Below, piece by piece: positions 1 through 7,168 of a stretch of 14,847 bases of DNA. A program made the translations under genes and the position numbers. The stretch spans positions 1 to 14,847 of the forward strand of contig JAEZCO010000038.1 in NCBI GenBank assembly GCA_023433505.1, read 5' to 3'. This stretch comes from Bacillota bacterium (GTDB lineage Bacteria > Bacillota > Clostridia > Acetivibrionales > DTU013). Positions within the stretch are counted from its first letter, which is position 1, and every line of letters begins with the position of its first letter. The notes under the pieces are model-generated. The model saw only the letters and a list, made by a program, of their open reading frames with translations. It was not told where the DNA came from and made no database searches.

Positions 1-1
1 A

Positions 2-298
2 CTGGATATGAAACGCCTTCACTGCCACAATGACCAGACAACCGAGGGTAAGATGTTTGTAGCATTTATTGCGCTCATCATGCGTTCATGGATGCAGAAT
101 AAGTTGAAAGAATATATGAGTACCGAAGGTATATCGTTCACGACAGTATTAAAAGAGCTCGGAAAGATCAAGTATGTCAAGACCAGGGACGGAAGGAAAC
201 TTCTGTCCCCGGTCACTAAAAAGCAAAGGGATATCCTTAATACCTGTGGTCTGTCTACAGACAAATTACCAGTCTGGTTATCTTCGCTAACTGTATAG
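2..298 (+). CDS. IS4-type transposase, C-terminal fragment (runs off window edge)
   Basis: The reading frame is already open at the first base (the codons before the first ATG at 8 read Leu-Asp), so the gene starts outside the window and only about 98 C-terminal residues are seen. The stretch KRLHCHNDQTTEGKMFVAFI followed by ALIMRSWM resembles the C-terminal part of DDE transposases of the IS4/IS1634 type, where a similar 'R.H....GK.F..FIAL' segment follows the catalytic Glu region. The catalytic triad itself would lie upstream and is not visible. The frame ends at TAG 296-298, and the IS end probably lies shortly after, near 320, where it cuts into a peptidase-like gene fragment. I assign the family from residue pattern only; the exact IS family is uncertain. 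Confidence 0.65.
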   Translation: MDMKRLHCHNDQTTEGKMFVAFIALIMRSWMQNKLKEYMSTEGISFTTVLKELGKIKYVKTRDGRKLLSPVTKKQRDILNTCGLSTDKLPVWLSSLTV

Positions 299-320
299 TA
301 TAATTTGGTGGGAATTTAGG

Positions 321-446
321 TTCTAATATCTTCTTTCCGAGCTGATATTTCCATAAAACCCCTTTATCGCCTGCCCATCCAAGCGAAATGCTGACAGTTG
401 CAATTGTATCACCTTCATTTAAACATCGTGGCTTTTTCAATTCCAT
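321..446 (-). pseudogene. S66 peptidase (LD-carboxypeptidase/MccF-like) N-terminal remnant
   Basis: On the minus strand, about 42 residues starting at ATG 446-444 read MELKKPRCLNEGDTIATVSI, then SLGWAGDKGVLWKYQLGKKILE. This resembles the N-terminus of S66 serine peptidases (LD-carboxypeptidase / microcin C7 self-immunity type), which begin 'KP..L..GDTIA.VS.S.G.AG' and continue with a 'GKK.LE' helix. The similarity stops at about 321; the following residues are unlike the family and the frame soon closes at 255. The break coincides with the probable end of the transposase element at 1 to about 320, so an IS insertion or a deletion next to it likely removed the rest, including the nucleophile Ser. 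A TTG at 455-453 in the same frame is an alternative start. The fragment cannot be functional as a peptidase. Confidence 0.5.
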
Positions 447-505
447 AATCTTCAACTCGCTATATTCATATAGATTTGAACCAGTATATAGAACAAGGGA
501 TTAGC

Positions 506-537
506 ATAAAGAAAAACGGTTGATGATCATCAACCGT
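506..537 (-). terminator. Rho-independent terminator of tRNA-Pro
   Basis: A perfect 22-nt palindrome at 516-537 (ACGGTTGATGA and its complement) lies just downstream of the tRNA 3' end on the minus strand. Read on the minus strand it runs into TTTTTCTTT at 507-516. It separates the tRNA from the S66 remnant. Confidence 0.7.
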
Positions 538-546
538 CATTCATTA

Positions 547-622
547 TGGTCGGAGTGGCGGGATTTGAACCCACGGCCTCTTGGTCCCGAACCAAGCGCG
601 CTACCATCTGCGCTACACCCCG
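547..622 (-). tRNA. tRNA-Pro (anticodon CGG), CCA encoded
   Basis: The minus strand of this segment folds into a complete cloverleaf. The acceptor stem CGGGGTG (622-616) pairs with CACTCCG with one G-T wobble. The anticodon stem CTTGG/CCAAG encloses the loop TTCGGGA, giving anticodon CGG, which reads proline codon CCG. The T-arm contains GGTTCAAATCC. The discriminator is A (position 550) and the 3' CCA is genomically encoded at 549-547. A promoter lies immediately upstream (645-673) and a terminator downstream (506-537), so it is a single-gene transcription unit transcribed away from the HD-GYP gene. Confidence 0.95.
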
Positions 623-644
623 AAAATTTGCCCTGCGGATACTT

Positions 645-673
645 ATTGTACCATCAATCAAAACAGATTGCAA
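645..673 (-). promoter_or_regulatory. Sigma-A-type promoter of tRNA-Pro
   Basis: Minus strand: -35 TTGCAA (673-668), 17-bp spacer, -10 TACAAT (650-645). The predicted start falls about 15 nt before the tRNA 5' end at 622, as expected for a short 5' leader removed by RNase P. Confidence 0.7.
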
Positions 674-805
674 TGATATTTTATTGCGAAACGAGGATTT
701 TTTATTTCCAGTTACGGAGTTGTAATCGATGCCTGTTTGTTATAAGATGATTATATATATCCAAAAAATGTTATATCAAGCTGTCTGGCGGAGGTTTACA
801 GGAGT

Positions 806-1894
806 ATGGGGATTGATGATATCGGAACTGTACATATATTGTCGAAGGAAAGTATAAGTCCGAAGATAGAGCTGGATTTAGATAAGTGTACTCCCGGGAT
901 GCTCATGGCGGAAACCGTTTACAACCATATGGGCGCCATCATGATACTTGAGAATACCGAGCTTGACCCCGCAACCATAAACAGCCTGAAAAGGCTGGGT
1001 ATAGACAGGGTAAAGGTATATCAAAAGCTTGAGAACAATACTTCGGAGGATATGTCAAAAAGATTCAGGGAAGTGTATACCAGGAATCTGGCTGTTACCA
1101 AGGAAGTATTCTCCGATATTTACTCCGGCAAGCCATTGGATATGGCAAAAGTCGAACACTTGTCCGGCTCTGTTCTGGACATAGGGGAATCTGACGGGGC
1201 CTGTCTGAAAATCAAGGAAAAACTGCTGAATTTTAGTGAGCGTCTATATACGCACAGTGTGAATGTCAGTATGCTTTCATACCTGGTTGCAAAGTGGCTG
1301 AAGCTTGGAAAAAAACAGACGGATAGCCTTGTAAAAGCAGGCGTGCTCCATGATATAGGCAAAATAAAAACGAATCCGGTTTTGTGGAATAAATATGAGC
1401 ATCTGGCGGAAGCAGAGAGCGGGGAAGTGAAACAGCACCCGGTGCTGGGATGGGAGATAGTTCGCACTGCGGGCAATTCCGACAGTGATTTGGCGGAAGC
1501 TATACTGATGCATCATGAGAAGGAGAATGGTAGAGGTTATCCCTCGGGTATTGAGGGAGAGGGGATAAATATTCTTGCCAGGATAATCAACGTTGCCGAC
1601 ATGTTTGACAACCTTACCTCCGGCTCCAATGGCAGAAAGGCGCTGAACCCGTTTGAGGCGTTTGAAGCCATGCAGGCGGAGGGCTTTAAAGGGAATAACA
1701 CCGGGATTATTTTGAAGTTTTTGGAAAATGCGCCCAATTATTTTATTGGCGAAAAATTTTTTTTGAGCAACGGAGAAGTAGGAGAGGTTATTTTCATCAA
1801 CTCCAAAACGCTTCACAGGCCTCTGGTGAAAGTCGGGGAACAATATGTGGACCTGGCGGGTGAAAAGGGACTGAAGCTGGAAGGCATGGTGTAA
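806..1894 (+). CDS. HD-GYP domain cyclic-di-GMP phosphodiesterase
   Basis: A 362-residue protein of the HD-GYP family, which hydrolyses cyclic di-GMP or related cyclic dinucleotides. Residues ~22-75 form the short N-terminal domain often seen in front of HD-GYP domains ('GMLMAETVYNHMGAIMI'). The HD-GYP domain spans ~140-310. All usual metal-site positions are visible: H150 (YTHSVNVS), H182-D183 (LHDIGK), H211 (HPVLGWEI), H236-H237 (MHHEKENGRGYP) and D265 (NVADMFD). GYP itself is intact at residues 244-246. There is no receiver, PAS or membrane segment, so it is a cytosolic stand-alone enzyme whose input is unknown. The start ATG follows GGAGG at 790-794 with a rather long 11-nt spacer. It is divergent from tRNA-Pro. 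I see no convincing promoter in 674-789. Confidence 0.92.
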   Translation: MGIDDIGTVHILSKESISPKIELDLDKCTPGMLMAETVYNHMGAIMILENTELDPATINSLKRLGIDRVKVYQKLENNTSEDMSKRFREVYTRNLAVTKEVFSDIYSGKPLDMAKVEHLSGSVLDIGESDGACLKIKEKLLNFSERLYTHSVNVSMLSYLVAKWLKLGKKQTDSLVKAGVLHDIGKIKTNPVLWNKYEHLAEAESGEVKQHPVLGWEIVRTAGNSDSDLAEAILMHHEKENGRGYPSGIEGEGINILARIINVADMFDNLTSGSNGRKALNPFEAFEAMQAEGFKGNNTGIILKFLENAPNYFIGEKFFLSNGEVGEVIFINSKTLHRPLVKVGEQYVDLAGEKGLKLEGMV

Positions 1895-1941
1895 GCAGGG
1901 TAAGCATGGGTGAAATTATTCGACATATTTATTTCTTTGTT

Positions 1942-1968
1942 TTGAAAAATGTGTTACAATTTGATAAT
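1942..1968 (+). promoter_or_regulatory. Possible promoter of the MFS gene
   Basis: TTGAAA (1942-1947) and GATAAT (1963-1968) are good boxes but the spacer is short at 15 bp. If real, transcription would start near 1975, which excludes the most upstream ATG at 1949 as the translation start. Confidence 0.35.
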
Positions 1969-2008
1969 GTTTTTATTTTCAGGGCAGATGGACTTGGTGG
2001 GGCTTTTG

Positions 2009-3283
2009 ATGAGACTTTTTAGAAATAAGCTTAATTTTGATAACAAGGCGCTTTTTATTATACTTGAAGGTATTGCGTATACAGTCGTTTTAAATATTTA
2101 CAATCCGTTTATCTTAATGTTTGCAAAACGGATGGGAGCCGGGGATTTTCACATTGCCCTGCTGAACTCCCTGCCGCCGCTCATTGCGGTATTTGTATTG
2201 ATTCCGTGCAGCATATTGATCGAGAAGGCCAACAGGAAAAAGAGCACGACCAGGCTTATGATACTGCTTAACAGTATTTTTTACTTTTTTATCGCCTTTG
2301 TTCCTTTCATCCCCGGACAGATAAAAATCATTATTTACATACTTCTTATCGGCTTTATGAATTGGCCCGGCTCCCTTTATATTACAACCTGGCAGTCTTT
2401 TTTTGCAGATACCTTCAGCGGGTCCGATGCCAATCATGTTTATTCCCTCAGAAGCAAATACAGCGCCTTTTTCGGATTGCTGGCCGCGCTTTTTTCGGGA
2501 CTTATCCTTACGGAAATTCCCAGGAATGATTCCCAGCGGCTTGTCATTTACCAGGCATTTTATATTGCGTGTTTTGCCATTTCCCTGCTTCAATTGTACT
2601 TTTTGTCCAGGGTCCGGCAGAAACCTGCGGAAGCGGCAGATAAGAGCCAGACAGCGACGGTGGCCTTTAAGCTCTCCAGCTTTAAGGAAATATTCCATAA
2701 CAAAGGGTTTATGATTTTTTGCCTTTGCACCTTTTTGTTTCATCTATCCTGGCAGATGGGCTGGCCGCTGTTTTTCCTTTATAATGTGGACTACGCAGGG
2801 CTTAATGAATTCCAGCTAGGCATGATAAGCGTGGTTGCGGGAGTAACGTCATTTTTCTCCTACTCCGTTTGGAGCAAGTTTATTGAAAAGAAGGGCACCC
2901 GGTTTGTTATCATCTTCGGTGCATTGGGGCTTGCTTTGAATCCGCTCTTCTTCACAAGCCTCCTGAGCTTTTATGCAATTATCCTGGTAAACGTGTTGGC
3001 GGGATTCTCCGGCGCAGGATTTACCTATACCCTGTTTTGCAGCCTTCTTGAAACCTTGCCGGAGGATAAAAAGACCCTTTACATCTCCCTGTTCAACACT
3101 TTTATCAATGTTTCCGGGTTTATATCGCCTTTTATAGGGGTATGGTTATATAAAATGTCCGGGATATATGCGGCAATGTTTATTATAGGCATGCTGAGAT
3201 TTATGGCGTCATCCTTCTATATCGTCCGCTGGTGGACAGGGAGAAAATCCCTGAACACGGCAGAAAATTCGTTAAAGCTATAG
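2009..3283 (+). CDS. Major facilitator superfamily transporter, substrate unknown
   Basis: About 424 residues with roughly twelve hydrophobic segments arranged in two halves separated by a hydrophilic loop (the stretch RVRQKPAEAADKSQTATVAF), the usual MFS plan. A charged cytoplasmic loop after TM2 (LIEKANRKKST) sits where motif A of the superfamily lies. The frame is open from an ATG at 1949, but I prefer the ATG at 2009: it has GGTGGGG at 1996-2002 with a 6-nt spacer, and the preceding 20 residues overlap a probable promoter. No residues indicate a substrate; related MFS proteins in clostridia are annotated only generically. It begins 114 bp after the HD-GYP gene and lies 77 bp before the HAD gene, on the same strand, without a terminator between them. 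Confidence 0.85.
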   Translation: MRLFRNKLNFDNKALFIILEGIAYTVVLNIYNPFILMFAKRMGAGDFHIALLNSLPPLIAVFVLIPCSILIEKANRKKSTTRLMILLNSIFYFFIAFVPFIPGQIKIIIYILLIGFMNWPGSLYITTWQSFFADTFSGSDANHVYSLRSKYSAFFGLLAALFSGLILTEIPRNDSQRLVIYQAFYIACFAISLLQLYFLSRVRQKPAEAADKSQTATVAFKLSSFKEIFHNKGFMIFCLCTFLFHLSWQMGWPLFFLYNVDYAGLNEFQLGMISVVAGVTSFFSYSVWSKFIEKKGTRFVIIFGALGLALNPLFFTSLLSFYAIILVNVLAGFSGAGFTYTLFCSLLETLPEDKKTLYISLFNTFINVSGFISPFIGVWLYKMSGIYAAMFIIGMLRFMASSFYIVRWWTGRKSLNTAENSLKL

Positions 3284-3360
3284 GGAGCTTACAGACCTGC
3301 CGGGTATTTTCGAGGAGATATTGCAAAATTATTTTTTATACATAACAAAGGAGTTAGAGT

Positions 3361-4158
3361 ATGAAATACAGATTTATGGCAGTAGATATTGACGGAACAC
3401 TTCTGAACAGCGGCGGTAAACTGACAGAGGCCACCAGGGAAGCGGTCCTGACGGCTTCAGGGAAGGGCTTGATATTTACTCTTTCCACAGGCAGACCGGT
3501 CCAGGGTGTTCAGTCCCTGATCAATGCGCTTCAACTGGACAGTCCCGTCATTACCTATAACGGTGCAATGGTGATTACCGGGAAATCAAGGGAAATTATT
3601 TACGAGCAGAAGCTTTCCGCAGAAGATGCAAAGAACGTCATTGAACTGGGAAATCAACGGGGGTGCATGGTGGCGGTCTGGGCGGAAAACAGGCTTTATG
3701 TGAATGAACTGAATGAGCCGGCTTTCCAATATTCCACCATCGCCGGAATCACTCCGGAAAAGATCACCGATATCGATGCATTGGTCCGTGAGGGTGTGAC
3801 CAAGGTTTTATGGAATGATGAGCCCTCGGTGGTAGAACGGTACCAGGATGAGATCGGCCAATATTTAAGCGGTAATGTGAATTATCACACTTCAAGACCC
3901 ATGTTTCTCGAATTTGTGGACAAAAAGGCCTCCAAAGCCCTTGCCATGGAGAAGATCGGAGAGCATTTCGGCATTCCAAAGGAAGAGATGATTGCCGTAG
4001 GAGATGGTTTTAATGACCTTTCCATGATTGAATATGCAGGACTGGGTGTTGCTATGGGCAACGCAAAGGAAGCAATACGGCAGAGAGCAAAGTATGTCAC
4101 GTTATCCAATGACGAAGACGGTGTAGCTCACGTAATACGTAAATTCGTACTGGGATAG
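3361..4158 (+). CDS. Cof-type HAD-IIB family phosphatase
   Basis: 265 residues, the normal length for Cof-type haloacid-dehalogenase-like hydrolases, which dephosphorylate sugar phosphates, nucleotide cofactors or FMN. All four HAD motifs are present: motif I DIDGT with nucleophile D9 and acid/base D11; motif II STGRP with S42; the motif III Lys at about K192 (ASKALA); and motif IV GDGFND with D215 and D219. The cap domain between residues ~85 and 185 is of the C2B type typical for this subfamily. AAGGAG at 3348-3353 with a 7-nt spacer fixes the start. The individual substrate cannot be read from the sequence, and no neighbour suggests one. Confidence 0.92.
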   Translation: MKYRFMAVDIDGTLLNSGGKLTEATREAVLTASGKGLIFTLSTGRPVQGVQSLINALQLDSPVITYNGAMVITGKSREIIYEQKLSAEDAKNVIELGNQRGCMVAVWAENRLYVNELNEPAFQYSTIAGITPEKITDIDALVREGVTKVLWNDEPSVVERYQDEIGQYLSGNVNYHTSRPMFLEFVDKKASKALAMEKIGEHFGIPKEEMIAVGDGFNDLSMIEYAGLGVAMGNAKEAIRQRAKYVTLSNDEDGVAHVIRKFVLG

Positions 4159-4234
4159 GTTTTCCCGGCTGCACTGCCGGGATCGTATATAAATTCAGTT
4201 GCTAAAATTTGTTTATTTGGGTATTATATATGAC

Positions 4235-4262
4235 AGGAGAAAAATTGTCTCCTTTATTTATA
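4235..4262 (+). terminator. Weak possible terminator after the HAD gene
   Basis: AGGAGA/TCTCCT 6-bp hairpin (4235-4253) followed by a T-rich but interrupted tail (TTTATTTAT). A second hairpin, CCCGGC/GCCGGG at 4165-4182, has no T-tract. Either may reduce readthrough into the radical SAM gene. Confidence 0.35.
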
Positions 4263-4289
4263 GTGTTTCGGGGCGGAATGCCTTATATG

Positions 4290-4317
4290 TTGTGTTGATA
4301 ATTAAGTTTATTATATA
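4290..4317 (+). promoter_or_regulatory. Possible promoter of the radical SAM-DUF2344-rng operon
   Basis: TTGTGT (4290-4295), 16-bp spacer, TATATA (4312-4317), in an AT-rich stretch 22 bp ahead of the start codon. It is only a moderate match. Confidence 0.35.
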
Positions 4318-4338
4318 AAAGTTTATTCGGAGGTTTTC

Positions 4339-6189
4339 GTGGCAGTTACAATTAGAGACGATTTGCTTCAGAGTGTTGAGAAACCGGCGCGCTATACGGG
4401 CGGCGAGTGGAACAGCATCTCAAAGAAGCCTGAAGAGGTTGATATCAGGTTTGCCTTTTGCTTTCCCGATACTTATGAAATCGGCATGTCCCATCTGGGC
4501 ATGAAAATTCTTTACCATCTTTTGAACGAACGGCCGGATATCTGGTGTGAGAGGGTGTTTGCCCCCTGGGTGGATATGGAGGCAAAAATGCGGGAGAACA
4601 ATATTCCGCTTTTTGCACTGGAATCCAGGGATCCGGTAAAGGACTTCGACTTTGCGGGCTTTACCCTGCAGTATGAAATGAGCTATACAAACATCATCAA
4701 CATGCTGGACCTGGCGGGAATACCCCTGAAAAGCAGTGACAGGGCCGGAAAGCAGCCCTTCGTTTGTGCAGGCGGGCCTTGTGCATTCAACCCGGAACCG
4801 CTGGCGGAGTTTGTTGATTTTTTCATGCTGGGTGAGGGCGAGGATATCATTCTTGAAGTAATGGACGCCTATAAGGTCTGGAAGGCGGAAGGAACAGGCC
4901 GCGAAGCCTTCCTTGACAGGATTGCAGGCATTGAAGGCATTTATGTACCGGCATTTTATGAAGCCGGATACAATCCGGACGGCACAATCGCGTCTATGAA
5001 GGCTGTGGATGCAAAATACCCGGAGAAAATCCGGAAAAGAATCATAAAGGATCTTGATACCACGTATTTTCCTGAGAAGATCATCGTACCCTTTACCAGC
5101 ATTGTCCATGACAGAATCATGCTGGAGCTTTACAGGGGCTGCAGCCATGGCTGCAGATTCTGCCAGGCAGGCGTTATTTACAGGCCTGTCAGGGAGCGCT
5201 CGCCTGAAAAGCTCATGGACATGGCGAAAAAGCTGGAAGCTGCAACGGGCTATGAGGAGATATCCCTGGTTTCCTTGAGTACCAGTGATTATTCGGGGCT
5301 GCCGCAGCTGACGGATGGATTGATCAATGAAATGGAAGAAAAGCGCGTCAATCTTGCACTCCCTTCCCTGCGCATTGATTCCTTTTCCCTGGACCTGATG
5401 GAAAAGGCCCAGAAGGTGAGAAAGAGCGGCCTGACCTTTGCTCCTGAAGCCGGTACTCAGCGGCTGAGAGATGTCATTAACAAGGGAGTCACGGAGGAGG
5501 ATCTCGTCAATTCCGTTACAACTGCCTTCAAAGGCGGCTGGAGCGGTGTTAAGCTGTATTTTATGCTGGGTCTGCCCACAGAAACCAGTGAAGATATCGA
5601 AGGAATAGCCCTGCTTGCCAATAAGGTGGTAGACGCTTACATGAGCATACCCCGGGAAAAAAGAGCCAGAGGGCTGGAGATATCCGTCAGTGCGTCATCC
5701 TTTGTGCCCAAGCCCTTTACGCCTTTTCAATGGGAAGCCCAGGATACGAGACAGGTATTGCGGGAAAAGCAGCAGTTATTGCGGAATAAAATAAAAAGCA
5801 GGTTTATCAGCTTCAACTGGCATGAGTCGGAAGTAAGTTTTCTGGAAGCCGTATTTTCCAGAGGCGACAGGAGGACCGCCGGAGTCTTGCTGAAGGCATG
5901 GGAAAAGGGCTGCAAATTCGACGGCTGGGGCGAGCATTTTAAGTTTGACGCGTGGATGAAGGCCTTTGAGGAATGCGGCATTGACCCGGCTTTCTATGCA
6001 AACAGGACCAGGTCCCATGACGAAATACTGCCCTGGGACCACATAGATCCCGGCGTTACCAAGAAATTTCTTGCCAGGGAGCATGAGAAGGCATTAAAAG
6101 GCGAGCTCACAAGGGACTGCAAACTGGATTGCTCCGGATGCGGAGCTTTGACACTGGTAGACGCCGGCACAGGCTTTTGCAGGAAATAG
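4339..6189 (+). CDS. B12-binding-type radical SAM protein (TIGR03960-like)
   Basis: 616 residues with GTG start preceded by CGGAGG (4328-4333, 5-nt spacer). The N-terminal ~170 residues are a cobalamin-binding-like Rossmann region (DIRFAFCFPDTYEIGMSHLG; FVCAGGPCAFNPEPLAEFVD; FMLGEGED). The radical SAM core follows with the [4Fe-4S]-binding CSHGCRFC motif (C268, C272, C275). The tail carries further cysteines (residues ~595-614, RDCKLDCSGCGAL...GFC), which could bind a second cluster or zinc. This architecture and the downstream DUF2344 gene match the conserved but functionally uncharacterised TIGR03960/TIGR03936 pair. In many bacteria the two are adjacent or fused and lie next to RNase G and L21, which suggests a role in RNA or ribosome modification; that is inference from context. 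Confidence 0.88.
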   Translation: MAVTIRDDLLQSVEKPARYTGGEWNSISKKPEEVDIRFAFCFPDTYEIGMSHLGMKILYHLLNERPDIWCERVFAPWVDMEAKMRENNIPLFALESRDPVKDFDFAGFTLQYEMSYTNIINMLDLAGIPLKSSDRAGKQPFVCAGGPCAFNPEPLAEFVDFFMLGEGEDIILEVMDAYKVWKAEGTGREAFLDRIAGIEGIYVPAFYEAGYNPDGTIASMKAVDAKYPEKIRKRIIKDLDTTYFPEKIIVPFTSIVHDRIMLELYRGCSHGCRFCQAGVIYRPVRERSPEKLMDMAKKLEAATGYEEISLVSLSTSDYSGLPQLTDGLINEMEEKRVNLALPSLRIDSFSLDLMEKAQKVRKSGLTFAPEAGTQRLRDVINKGVTEEDLVNSVTTAFKGGWSGVKLYFMLGLPTETSEDIEGIALLANKVVDAYMSIPREKRARGLEISVSASSFVPKPFTPFQWEAQDTRQVLREKQQLLRNKIKSRFISFNWHESEVSFLEAVFSRGDRRTAGVLLKAWEKGCKFDGWGEHFKFDAWMKAFEECGIDPAFYANRTRSHDEILPWDHIDPGVTKKFLAREHEKALKGELTRDCKLDCSGCGALTLVDAGTGFCRK

Positions 6190-6190
6190 C

Positions 6191-6384
6191 AACTTATTGC
6201 CGCCAAAGTGCAATAAAGAACATGAAATAATCTAACGGGGCGGCAAAATTAAGTTCCTCCGTTGGGTATGGGCGGCAGCCCATTTAGTAACTTATTGCCG
6301 CTAAAGTGCAATAAAGAACATGAAATGATCTAACAGAGCGGCAATTAAGTTCCTCCGTTGGGTATGGGCGGCAGCCCATTTAGT
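6191..6384 (+). repeat. Two tandem ~97-bp structured direct repeats
   Basis: Copy 1 is 6191-6288 and copy 2 is 6289-6384, directly abutting. They differ at four single bases and a 2-bp indel. Each unit holds three possible hairpins; in copy 1 these are TTATTGC/GCAATAA (6194-6216), AACGGGG/CTCCGTT (6234-6263) and ATGGGC/GCCCAT with a 4-nt loop (6268-6283). In copy 2 the second stem has one change that turns a G-T wobble into an A-T pair and one that breaks a pair. The array starts one base after the radical SAM stop codon. No T-tract follows the hairpins, so they are not classical terminators. Function unknown. Confidence 0.9.
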
Positions 6385-6448
6385 ATTAAGAGAATCGGCA
6401 TATGGTTATAATTAAACCCTTACAGGTATTTGAAAAGAGGAATCCGTC

Positions 6449-7168
6449 TTGAATAGTATACGTATCCGGTTTACCCGGGGTGATAATGTAAAGTTCATAT
6501 CGCATCTTGATTTGATGAAGCTTTTTGAAAGAACGCTTCGGCGTACCGGGCTACCCATTGCCTATTCCCAGGGCTTCAACCCGCATCCGCAGATGGTGTT
6601 CGGGCTGCCTCTTTCCGTCGGTGTCACCAGTGAAGCGGAATATGCAGATTTTGAGCTGTCTGAAAATATGGAACCTGAAGAATTTATTGCCCGAATGAAC
6701 AGGGAGCTGCCTGAAGGAATCGTTATTTCGGAGGCTGTCGTCAAGACTGCCAAAGGTAATATTATGGCGTCCGTATCCGGTGCCCGGTATGTCCTGTCCG
6801 TTTTCCTTGCGGAAAGCCTGGAGCTTGCTGAAATCAGCAGCAGGTTGGAAGCTTTTCTTGAAAAGAAGGAAATTATTATTAAAAAAGAGGGCAAAGGCGG
6901 AATAAAAGATGTCAATATAAGGCCCATCCTACATAAATTGAAAGTATACCCTATGAATTCTGTCCCTCAGGGCTATGAGGAGTTTAAGACCGTTTTTTGC
7001 ATGGAAGCGCTGCTAAGTGCGGGAAGCGTTTCAAACCTTAAACCGGAGCTGCTTTTGGCAGCCTTTGCGGAACATGCGGGTTTGAAAATAGGGGCTGCAA
7101 AAATACACCGCAAGGAGCTGTTTGTGGATCAAGACGGCAAGATGCTGAACCCTTTGGAGGTGGTGTGA
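6449..7168 (+). CDS. DUF2344 / TIGR03936-family protein
   Basis: 239 residues starting at TTG, preceded by AGAGG (6436-6440) with an 8-nt spacer. The N-terminus RIRFTRGDNVKFISHLDLMK followed by LFERTLRRTGLPIAYSQGFNPHP is the hallmark of the TIGR03936 (DUF2344) family, which normally partners TIGR03960 radical SAM proteins, as a neighbour or as a fused C-terminal domain. No catalytic residues are known for this family, and its biochemical role has not been established to my knowledge. Its stop codon overlaps the GTG start of rng (GTGA), indicating translational coupling to RNase G. A TATAAT-like hexamer at 6407-6412 has no good -35, so an internal promoter is only possible. The 259-bp gap to its partner gene, filled by the tandem repeat, is unusual for this pair. 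Confidence 0.88.
   Translation: MNSIRIRFTRGDNVKFISHLDLMKLFERTLRRTGLPIAYSQGFNPHPQMVFGLPLSVGVTSEAEYADFELSENMEPEEFIARMNRELPEGIVISEAVVKTAKGNIMASVSGARYVLSVFLAESLELAEISSRLEAFLEKKEIIIKKEGKGGIKDVNIRPILHKLKVYPMNSVPQGYEEFKTVFCMEALLSAGSVSNLKPELLLAAFAEHAGLKIGAAKIHRKELFVDQDGKMLNPLEVV

Noticed and set aside
520..750. Open frame with a 'SEWRDLNPRPLGPEPSALPSA' peptide
   Set aside because: It is the antisense translation of tRNA-Pro; this peptide appears wherever such tRNAs are translated and is a well-known spurious protein.
1949..2008. Upstream ATG extending the MFS transporter by 20 residues
   Set aside because: No Shine-Dalgarno, overlap with a probable promoter, and a much better site at 1996-2002 for ATG 2009.
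2114..2743. Minus-strand 209-codon open frame
   Set aside because: Opposite-strand shadow of the MFS transporter; highly basic and without family similarity.
4420..5148. Minus-strand 242-codon open frame
   Set aside because: It lies wholly inside the radical SAM gene on the opposite strand, has no ribosome binding site and a composition unlike a real protein; it is a shadow.
6191..6384. CRISPR array or CRISPR-like repeat-spacer structure
   Set aside because: There are only two directly abutting ~97-bp units without spacers, so it is a tandem duplication, not a CRISPR.
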